In this document: positions 1 through 5,348 of the stretch, piece by piece | How positions within the stretch are numbered: position 1 is the first letter of the stretch | Layout: every line of letters starts with the position of its first letter | Origin: an uncultured Flavobacteriaceae bacterium | Lineage (GTDB): Bacteria; Bacteroidota; Bacteroidia; Flavobacteriales; Flavobacteriaceae | Length of the DNA stretch: 5,348 nt | Assembly: GCA_947311745.1 (NCBI GenBank) | Contig: CAMZLT010000023.1 | Coordinates: 1 to 5,348, forward strand | Direction of reading: 5' to 3' | Notes under the pieces: generated by a model | What the model was told of the DNA's origin: nothing | The model's input: the letters and a program-made list of their open reading frames with translations, nothing else | The model's database searches: none | Position numbers and translations under genes: made by a program

Positions 1-132
1 AAACTACCTGCTATAATTGAAAATGCTCAAAATTTATTTAGCTCAGAATTGGGCTATAATTATTTCACTAAAAAATCCCTGTGCTTCCCAATTTTATTGG
101 CATTTTTGACTTTTCATAACGAAAACCTATGA
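1..132 (+). CDS. Possible 3' end of an upstream gene (unidentified, partial)
   Basis: Frame 1 is open from the first base to a TGA at 130-132, giving 43 residues with no start codon inside the window. In DNA this AT-rich, a run of 43 codons without a stop is longer than usual but not rare enough to prove coding. The first half (KLPAIIENAQNLFSSELGYN, continuing YFTKKS) has a plausible soluble-protein composition. The second half, from about codon 28, turns hydrophobic and repetitive and looks more like translated noncoding DNA. I do not recognise the sequence as any family. It could be the C-terminus of a gene that starts left of the window, a decayed remnant, or chance. The opposite strand of this stretch is broken by stops. 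Confidence 0.28.
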   Translation, partial: KLPAIIENAQNLFSSELGYNYFTKKSLCFPILLAFLTFHNENL

Positions 133-267
133 ATTTTTCGGGTTAAGAACCTAAAACCTCAAATTTTCACTACCAATATTCAGAATATTTTAAAATTTAC
201 GCCTATTTTTTTTAATTAGGGTGTTTTTCTTTGAAATCGTTTTTTATGTAAACCTAATAAAATTAAA
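133..267 (+). other. Noncoding leader upstream of the receptor gene
   Basis: This AT-rich stretch precedes the receptor start and holds no supportable gene. The flavobacterial housekeeping promoter (TTG, about 19 bases, TAnnTTTG) has no good match. The nearest candidate straddles the left edge: TTGAC at 106-110 followed after 19 bases by TATGAA at 128-133, but the expected TTTG end is missing. Small features include the repeated word AACCT, an AATATT-CAG-AATATT hairpin at 175-189 made only of A-T pairs, a run of eight T at 206-213, and an inverted pair ATTAGG (215-220) / CCTAAT (253-258) that ends ten bases before the start codon. None is strong enough to name as a defined regulatory site. 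Confidence 0.5.
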
Positions 268-2550
268 ATGTATCTCATAAAAAAAACACTATTTTTCTTA
301 TTTATCATAACCGTAAACACTTATTTATTCGCTCAAGAGAATACAACCTATTATATTTCATATGATAAAATTCCTGGAAATATTGTTTTAGATGATATTG
401 AATATAAATTTTTAATCGATTTTATTTATAAAATAGATATAATAAAATCAATATACATAAAACTCCCTAAGAAAAAACGGAATTTACAACAAACACTCAA
501 CGATATTGAAAAAGTATCTAATTTAAGATTTACAAGAATAGACAATACCCATTTTTACGTTTCTAATTTAAATGTAATCATGATACAAGAAAATGAAGTT
601 ATTAACAATTTTTTAACCAAAGGTATTCATAAAAATACAGATGGTTCTTATGCTCTAAACCTAAATAAACTAGAACTATTACCTGGTTTAATAGAACCTG
701 ATGTTTTAGAAAGTATACAACAATTTCCAAATATAATTAGTACCGATGAAACATCATCAAATATGAATGTTAGAGGTGGAGAGTTTTATCAAAATAGTAT
801 CATTTGGGATGACATTAACATCTATTTAACAGGTCATTTTTTCGGAATGATATCTGCTTTCAATCCATATGTTTCCGATAAAATAAATTTTTATGACAAA
901 GCAACAAATGCAAAATATGACGAGCGGGTATCAAGTGTTACCGATATTCGAACCTCTGATTTAATTGCTAAAAAAACTAAATTTCAATTAGGGATTAATA
1001 CGATTAGCTCTGACGGTATTCTTACCTTACCTTTAATAAAAGAAAAAATGGATTTACAATTATCATACAGACGATCTTACGAGCATTTATATGAAACATC
1101 AAGTTTTAAAAAATACGAAGAAAAAGCTTTTCAACATGCAAAAATCCAAAATGAAAATTTTAATTTTAATGATTATAATGCAAAAATAAACATACAAATA
1201 AATAATAAAAATACCATACATCTTAGCATGATTCACATAGATAATGATTTAGATAATACTAGGATAGACAATACCAAAACATATAATGACATCTTAGACA
1301 TTGAAAACACAGGATACAGTGCAAAATGGGTTAGAAATTGGACAGATAGAATTAAACAAAAAACAAGTTATAGCACATCTAAATATGCGCTATTTTATAA
1401 TTTAAAAACTATTCATACACCTTCTTTTAGCTCGTATTTAAACAAAAAAAATAATATAAAAGACACAAAAATATCTACTGATTTAAATTTTCATCTAAAA
1501 AAAGGAAATGTGTTAAATTTTGGTTATCAGTATAAAAAACAGCAAGTAAATTTTAAAATAAAAAATAAAAAAGATATAATTTACACTTTAGACAAAGATG
1601 ATTCCTCTGTGGAAACACATAGTCTATATTCTGGACTAACCATGCAAAAAACACTTAATTATTTTATCTATTTGGGAGTACGGGCAAATTACTATAAAAA
1701 TTTTGAATCGTATAAAGTAGAACCAAGATTTATGATAAACAAATACTTTACACCTTTCTTTAAATTTCAAATCACAGGAGAATTTAAAAATCAAATTGTT
1801 CATCAAATTGAAGAAACTATTTTAGGAAGCTATACCATTGAAAATAAATTATGGAGACTTTCAAACAATCAAAATATACCAATGATTAGTTCTAATCATT
1901 TTTCTTCTGAAATATCGTATGAAAGAAATAAATGGAATATTCAAGCAAGTGTGTATCATAAGACTATAAATGGTATATCCTCTTTATCTTTAGGATATCT
2001 AAATCCTAATAATAACATTTTTCATAAAGGAAATACTATAATCAAAGGTGCAAGCATACAAATCGACAAAAATTTTGGTAAGATAAATTCTTGGATAAAC
2101 TACAGTTATATGGATGCAAATAGCAGATTTAATGGAATATATAACGATGCATATTTTACATCTAACATAGAAATTAAACATGCTCTAAACACCGCAATTA
2201 CGTATAAAAACAAAAATTTTCAAATAGCAATAAACTGGAAATATCGAACAGGGAAACCTTTTAGCATTTTAAACTATGATAGTAATAACAATACATACTT
2301 AAAAGAAATAAATACCAAAAATTTACCAGATTTTCACAGGTTGGATATATCATCTACATATAAATTTTTCTTTAGTAAAAAAAAGAAAACAAAAGGACAA
2401 GTAGGTGTTTCTGTTAGAAACTTATACAATAATAAAAATATAATAGCAAGAGTGTATTCTGGTAATAATAGTATAAATGAACCTGTGGTCTATAGAGATT
2501 TTAAAGCTCTCGGAATCACTCCAAACTTTACATTTAGAGTGTTTTTTTAA
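268..2550 (+). CDS. TonB-dependent outer-membrane receptor with STN domain (FecA-like)
   Basis: This is a complete 760-residue receptor of the outer membrane, expected to import a ligand such as an iron chelate or another scarce nutrient using TonB-ExbBD energy. The substrate cannot be read from the sequence. Residues 1-23 form a signal peptide (KK, a Phe/Leu/Ile-rich core, then FAQ before the likely cut). Residues about 27-99 resemble the secretin/TonB short N-terminal (STN) domain, which in FecA-type receptors signals to a periplasmic FecR. There is no carboxypeptidase-like domain as in SusC proteins. The plug covers roughly 130-235, with LPGLIEPDVLESIQQFP at 138-154, VRGG at 168-171 and TGHFFGMISAFNPYV at 188-202. 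The barrel includes YRTGKPFS at 659-666 and LPDFHRLDIS at 686-695, and the protein ends in Phe-760, as outer-membrane barrels usually do. The ATG at 268 follows an A-rich leader with no Shine-Dalgarno sequence and places the signal peptide correctly. The length is near the lower end for the family. Neither a SusD partner nor FecI/FecR genes are in the window. I did not find a confident TonB box. Confidence 0.93.
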   Translation: MYLIKKTLFFLFIITVNTYLFAQENTTYYISYDKIPGNIVLDDIEYKFLIDFIYKIDIIKSIYIKLPKKKRNLQQTLNDIEKVSNLRFTRIDNTHFYVSNLNVIMIQENEVINNFLTKGIHKNTDGSYALNLNKLELLPGLIEPDVLESIQQFPNIISTDETSSNMNVRGGEFYQNSIIWDDINIYLTGHFFGMISAFNPYVSDKINFYDKATNAKYDERVSSVTDIRTSDLIAKKTKFQLGINTISSDGILTLPLIKEKMDLQLSYRRSYEHLYETSSFKKYEEKAFQHAKIQNENFNFNDYNAKINIQINNKNTIHLSMIHIDNDLDNTRIDNTKTYNDILDIENTGYSAKWVRNWTDRIKQKTSYSTSKYALFYNLKTIHTPSFSSYLNKKNNIKDTKISTDLNFHLKKGNVLNFGYQYKKQQVNFKIKNKKDIIYTLDKDDSSVETHSLYSGLTMQKTLNYFIYLGVRANYYKNFESYKVEPRFMINKYFTPFFKFQITGEFKNQIVHQIEETILGSYTIENKLWRLSNNQNIPMISSNHFSSEISYERNKWNIQASVYHKTINGISSLSLGYLNPNNNIFHKGNTIIKGASIQIDKNFGKINSWINYSYMDANSRFNGIYNDAYFTSNIEIKHALNTAITYKNKNFQIAINWKYRTGKPFSILNYDSNNNTYLKEINTKNLPDFHRLDISSTYKFFFSKKKKTKGQVGVSVRNLYNNKNIIARVYSGNNSINEPVVYRDFKALGITPNFTFRVFF

Positions 2551-2552
2551 AC

Positions 2553-3224
2553 TCACAAAATAGATTCGCCATTCAAATCTGTTGTTAAAATAACAGACAT
2601 TAAATTAAAAAATGGTTTTAAGGTTTTAAAACTATCGTTAATAACACCTATAAAATTTTCATCTAAAACTTCATCATCGGTAAATTTTCGGATAGCAACA
2701 AAACCTTTTTTACGAATTAAATCCATATTTGGATGGTTTTTATCAAAACCTCTAGGAGACGTTTTTAAGGTATCTCCTTGTAATTTTCCAAATACTTTTT
2801 TAAATTTTTTATCGGAAATGATTGCGTTAATTTCAGAAGCATCCACTTCAAATTCTTTTCTAATTCGCAATAAATCATTTTTATTTGGCTGCCAAAATCC
2901 ACCACCAAGTAAGGATTCGTTATTTGGTCTAATTCGCAAATAATAACTACCACGACGTTCTAAACCAAAACGATAAAATCCTGCTGCAAAATGTGGCTGA
3001 TATGGAGTTTTATCTTTAGAAAAACGTACATCACGATATATACGATACAACTTATATCTATCTATTTTATCGTGTTTATTAAGATCTTGAATTACTTTTT
3101 GATGAAATTCTTTTAGTAGAGTTTGCTCTTTAATAAAATCCAATTTATGTGTATTAAACCATTCTCTATTATTATTCTGCTTTAATTTTTTAAGATATTC
3201 TAATGTCGATTTTTGTATTTGCAT
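2553..3224 (-). CDS. DUF2461 (TIGR02453) family protein of unknown function
   Basis: This complete 223-residue protein matches the DUF2461/TIGR02453 family in length and motif order. The motifs are NNNREWFN at 17-24, RIYRDVRFSKDKTPYQPH at 61-78, SYYLRIRP at 93-100 leading to LGGGFWQP at 106-113, and PRGFDKNHP at 157-165 leading to IRKKGF at 170-175. The family is widespread in bacteria and also found in fungi. I know of no established biochemical function and infer none. There is no signal peptide or membrane segment, so it is probably cytosolic. The ATG at 3224 gives the usual family N-terminus (MQIQKSTLEYLKKLK). The start lies 36 bases beyond the htpG terminator stem, so it probably has its own promoter or depends on readthrough. 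The best -7-like word (TTTATTTG, minus strand, 3262-3255) overlaps the terminator and is imperfect. The stop is TGA, two bases from the convergent receptor gene's stop. Confidence 0.93.
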   Translation of the reverse strand: MQIQKSTLEYLKKLKQNNNREWFNTHKLDFIKEQTLLKEFHQKVIQDLNKHDKIDRYKLYRIYRDVRFSKDKTPYQPHFAAGFYRFGLERRGSYYLRIRPNNESLLGGGFWQPNKNDLLRIRKEFEVDASEINAIISDKKFKKVFGKLQGDTLKTSPRGFDKNHPNMDLIRKKGFVAIRKFTDDEVLDENFIGVINDSFKTLKPFFNLMSVILTTDLNGESIL

Positions 3225-3260
3225 ATCAGAAATAATTTATTTTTCAGAAAAATACAAATA

Positions 3261-3296
3261 AAAAAACGAATGACTATAAGTAATCATTCGTTTTTT
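3261..3296 (-). terminator. Intrinsic terminator of htpG
   Basis: A perfect 13-pair stem is formed by AAAAAACGAATGA (3261-3273) and TCATTCGTTTTTT (3284-3296), with a ten-base loop. Read on the minus strand it starts 20 bases after the htpG stop codon, and its 3' arm ends in seven T (3266-3260), followed by TATTTG-like T-rich sequence. This is the standard layout of a Rho-independent terminator. The stem has a seven-pair core containing the G-C pairs, plus A-T pairs that double as the A and U tracts. Because both flanks carry A/T tracts, it could also stop plus-strand transcripts reading through from the receptor gene, although that gene ends about 700 bases away. Confidence 0.88.
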
Positions 3297-3316
3297 ATTT
3301 TTAAGATAAATTAAAA

Positions 3317-5248
3317 TTACTTCATCAATTCTAAACTACGTTTTATAAATTGGGTAAGTTCTTCTCCTTTTAAGAGGTTTTGCGAAAGTTTTGCTAAATC
3401 TAAAGCTTGTTTTACATATTCTGCTTGTTTTTTCTTTACTTTAAGAATTTTATCCATCCATTCGCTATTTGTATTTACAACCAAATTGTACATTTCTGGG
3501 AAACCACTCATTCCCATAAAACCGCCACCACCACTCTGTTGCATTTCTTTCATACGACGCATAAATTCTGGTTGTGTAATAATAAACGGATTTGCTTTAG
3601 AATCCATAGCTTCTAATTGCACGGTAAATTTTTCACTTGGAACAAATTTCTCTACAATACCTTTTAATTTTTCTTGTTCCTCATCGGATAATTTAGAAAC
3701 TTTCGTATCGTCTTTTTTGATTAAATTATCGATATAATCAGCATCTACACGAGCAAATTTTACAGGTTGTTTTTTATCGGACAATTCGGAATTTTCTTGT
3801 TCTAATTTTTGAATTAAATGCGATGCAATTGGCGAGTCTAACAATAACACTTCGTAACCTTTTTCTTTAGCCTCTTCAATATAACTGTGTTGTTCTTTTT
3901 TATCGGAAGCATATAATACAACAATATTTTTGTCCTTATCGGTTTGTGCTGGTTTTATTTTTTCGATTAATTCCGTAAAGGTAAAATAGGTTTCATCTAC
4001 TGTTGGATATAATGCAAATTTTTGAGCTTTATCGTAAAATTTTGGTTCGGAAAGCATTCCGTATTCGATAACAACTTTAATATCGTTCCATTTTTTTTCA
4101 AAATTTTCTCTATCGTTTTTAAAAATGGAGTTTAATTTATCGGCAACCTTTTTGGTAATGTAACTTGCAATTTTTTTAACTGCTCCGTCTGCTTGTAAAT
4201 AACTTCGTGAAACGTTTAACGGAATATCTGGTGAATCAATTACACCTCGTAACATTTGCAAAAAGTCAGGTACAATTCCCTCTACATTATCGGTTACAAA
4301 AACTTGGTTTTGATACAATTGAATTCTGTCTTTTTTCGGATCAATATTCGCATCTAATTTAGGAAAATATAAAATTCCTGTTAAATTAAACGGATAATCT
4401 ACGTTAAGATGAATGTGAAATAACGGCTCTTCGTATTGTGTAGGATATAACTCTCTGTAAAAGTTTTTGTAATCGGCATCAGTTAACTCTGAAGGAGATT
4501 TTGTCCAAGCAGGATTTGGATTATTAATAATATTGTCAACTGTTATCATTTCAGGAGTTTCAGGAATATCTTTTCCGTCTTCATCCTTTTCATTTTTTGG
4601 TTTCCAGTTTGGATCTTGAATTTCTTTTGTACCAAATTTAATTGGCACAGCATTAAATTTATTGTATTTAGAAAGTAATTCGCTTATTTTAGACTCTTCT
4701 AAAAATTCACTAGAATCGTCATCTATATGTAAAATTATTTCGGTTCCGTGTTCTTTTTTATCGGTTTTCTCTAAAGTGAATTCTGGAGAACCATCGCATT
4801 TCCAATGCATTGCAACAGTATCCTCTTTAAAAGATTTTGTACGAATTTCTACTTCTTTCGCTACCATAAAAGCAGAATAAAATCCTAAACCAAAATGCCC
4901 AATAATCCCTGCTTCATCGGCATTTTTATCTTTGTATTTTTCCAAGAATTCTTCTGCTCCTGAAAATGCTACTTCGTTAATATATTTTTCCACTTCCTCT
5001 TTAGTCATACCAATACCTTGGTCGCTAATCGTAAGTGTTTTTGCTTCTTTATCTAGCTTTACTTCAATTTTCAAGTCATCTGTATTCCCTTTAAACTCAC
5101 CAATTGAAGCCAAATGTTTTAATTTTGAAGTTGCATCGGTTGCATTTGAGATTAATTCACGTAAAAATATTTCGTGATCGGAATATAAAAATTTCTTTAT
5201 AAGCGGAAATATATTTTCTACCGCTACATTAATTTTTCCTTTTGTCAT
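3317..5248 (-). CDS. htpG: Molecular chaperone HtpG (bacterial Hsp90)
   Basis: This complete 643-residue cytosolic Hsp90 works as a homodimer and uses ATP hydrolysis to remodel client proteins, usually with the DnaK system. The N-terminal GHKL ATPase domain spans about 1-205. It has FLRELISNATDA at 28-39 (catalytic Glu-31, Mg-binding Asn-35), DQGIGM at 76-81 for adenine binding, IGHFGLGFYSAF at 116-127 in the lid region and GTEI at 168-171. An acidic, lysine-rich linker follows at about 206-246. The middle domain begins near Trp-248 and contains LYFPKLDA (293-300), GVIDSPDIPLNVSRSYLQ (335-352) and Arg-348, equivalent to the catalytic-loop arginine. The C-terminal dimerisation domain carries a Gly/Met-rich stretch at 573-583 followed by PEMYNLVVN, and ends without the eukaryotic MEEVD tail. 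The length is slightly above the roughly 624 residues of the E. coli protein. The ATG at 5248 gives the family N-terminus (MTKGKINVAVENIFPLI) behind an A-rich leader with no Shine-Dalgarno sequence. It appears to be monocistronic, with its own terminator. Confidence 0.99.
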   Translation of the reverse strand: MTKGKINVAVENIFPLIKKFLYSDHEIFLRELISNATDATSKLKHLASIGEFKGNTDDLKIEVKLDKEAKTLTISDQGIGMTKEEVEKYINEVAFSGAEEFLEKYKDKNADEAGIIGHFGLGFYSAFMVAKEVEIRTKSFKEDTVAMHWKCDGSPEFTLEKTDKKEHGTEIILHIDDDSSEFLEESKISELLSKYNKFNAVPIKFGTKEIQDPNWKPKNEKDEDGKDIPETPEMITVDNIINNPNPAWTKSPSELTDADYKNFYRELYPTQYEEPLFHIHLNVDYPFNLTGILYFPKLDANIDPKKDRIQLYQNQVFVTDNVEGIVPDFLQMLRGVIDSPDIPLNVSRSYLQADGAVKKIASYITKKVADKLNSIFKNDRENFEKKWNDIKVVIEYGMLSEPKFYDKAQKFALYPTVDETYFTFTELIEKIKPAQTDKDKNIVVLYASDKKEQHSYIEEAKEKGYEVLLLDSPIASHLIQKLEQENSELSDKKQPVKFARVDADYIDNLIKKDDTKVSKLSDEEQEKLKGIVEKFVPSEKFTVQLEAMDSKANPFIITQPEFMRRMKEMQQSGGGGFMGMSGFPEMYNLVVNTNSEWMDKILKVKKKQAEYVKQALDLAKLSQNLLKGEELTQFIKRSLELMK

Positions 5249-5294
5249 TTTATCTATGTTTTATGTAATGTTATATTAATTCGGAATGCAGTAC

Positions 5295-5327
5295 TCCAAA
5301 AATGTACCAAAATGATTATTGTGTCAT
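5295..5327 (-). promoter_or_regulatory. Candidate htpG promoter
   Basis: About 50-80 bases before the htpG start, the minus strand shows two overlapping promoter-like readings. As a Bacteroidota housekeeping promoter, ATG (5327-5325), an 18-base gap and TACATTTT (5306-5299) compare with TTG and TAnnTTTG, with one mismatch in each part. As a sigma-54 type promoter, TTGGTAC (5310-5304) resembles the -24 element. The best -12-like word, TTGGA (5299-5295), lacks the conserved GC and sits one base too close. Either would give a 5' leader of roughly 35-50 bases. htpG is a stress gene in many bacteria, so a dedicated promoter is expected here, but the sequence does not settle the sigma factor. Confidence 0.4.
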
Positions 5328-5335
5328 CTTGTCAG
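5322..5335 (-). promoter_or_regulatory. TGACA direct repeat upstream of htpG (possible regulator site)
   Basis: The minus strand carries CTGACAAGATGACA, that is, two TGACA words separated by three bases (eight-base period). The repeat lies just upstream of, and partly over, the -33 region of the candidate htpG promoter, about 75-87 bases before the start codon. Its position and regular spacing suggest a binding site for an activator or an upstream element of the promoter. A CIRCE element (the HrcA operator) is not present. No regulator can be assigned from the sequence alone. Confidence 0.35.
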
Positions 5336-5348
5336 TTTTTAGAAAGAA

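Noticed and set aside
47..93. AATTGGG (47-53) and CCCAATT (87-93) inverted pair
   Set aside because: Seven pairs across a 33-base loop with no supporting context; expected by chance at this composition.
202..220. CCTA / TAGG inverted pair around a run of eight T, possible terminator of an upstream gene
   Set aside because: Only four outer pairs with a mismatch inside, and the T-run lies in the loop rather than after the stem.
1999..2181. 60-codon minus-strand frame inside the receptor gene
   Set aside because: Antisense to the barrel coding region, with no recognisable motif or start context.
268..2550. SusC-type glycan receptor
   Set aside because: There is no carboxypeptidase-like N-terminal domain and no SusD gene downstream; the protein is shorter than SusC proteins and has an STN domain instead.
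2537..2554. GAGT/ACTC hairpin over the convergent stop codons as a bidirectional terminator
   Set aside because: A four-pair stem with a ten-base loop is too weak, and the T-run sits inside the loop.
2765..2953. 62-codon minus-strand frame inside the DUF2461 gene
   Set aside because: Same strand but a different frame from a well-supported family protein; no independent evidence.
3407..3737. Plus-strand open frames of about 70-80 codons inside htpG
   Set aside because: They lie antisense to a certain gene, overlap each other, have no family resemblance and reflect htpG codon composition.
4662..5177. Two further plus-strand open frames antisense to htpG
   Set aside because: Low-complexity Ser/Phe-rich translations opposite conserved HtpG motifs; shadows of the real gene.
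5249..5348. CIRCE operator for HrcA before htpG
   Set aside because: No TTAGCACTC-N9-GAGTGCTAA or close variant is present on either strand of this stretch.

Overview
The window is strongly AT-rich and reads like a chromosomal piece from a member of the Bacteroidota, most likely a flavobacterium. The evidence is a FecA-type TonB-dependent receptor with typical Bacteroidota plug and barrel motifs, an HtpG whose ATP-lid and glycine/methionine-rich C-terminal sequences look like Bacteroidota versions, A-rich start contexts without Shine-Dalgarno sequences, and a DUF2461 protein of the Bacteroidota form. The lineage is inferred from protein style, because there is no rRNA or other direct marker.

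Layout. Positions 1-132 hold an open frame with no start inside the window, possibly the tail of an upstream gene, and it cannot be identified. Positions 133-267 are a noncoding leader with several AACCT repeats and no convincing promoter. A complete TonB-dependent outer-membrane receptor with an N-terminal STN signalling domain lies on the plus strand (268-2550). It runs head-on into a DUF2461/TIGR02453 protein on the minus strand (2553-3224), with only two bases between the stop codons. A strong intrinsic terminator (3261-3296) lies between that gene and htpG, the Hsp90 chaperone, which is also on the minus strand (3317-5248). The last 100 bases are the htpG upstream region, with a direct repeat of TGACA and promoter-like elements suggestive of stress regulation.

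How the parts relate. The three complete genes do not look like one functional system: an outer-membrane receptor, a conserved protein of unknown function and a cytosolic chaperone. htpG and the DUF2461 gene share a strand, but the terminator argues that they are separate transcription units. The receptor is of the solitary FecA kind: there is no SusD partner in the window, and no FecI sigma factor or FecR anti-sigma factor is visible here.

I see no mobile element, CRISPR array, rRNA or tRNA, and nothing that amounts to a clearly new system. The items most worth checking are the htpG upstream repeat and promoter, the STN receptor without a visible regulator, the unidentified left-edge fragment, and how the DUF2461 gene is transcribed from so little upstream space.
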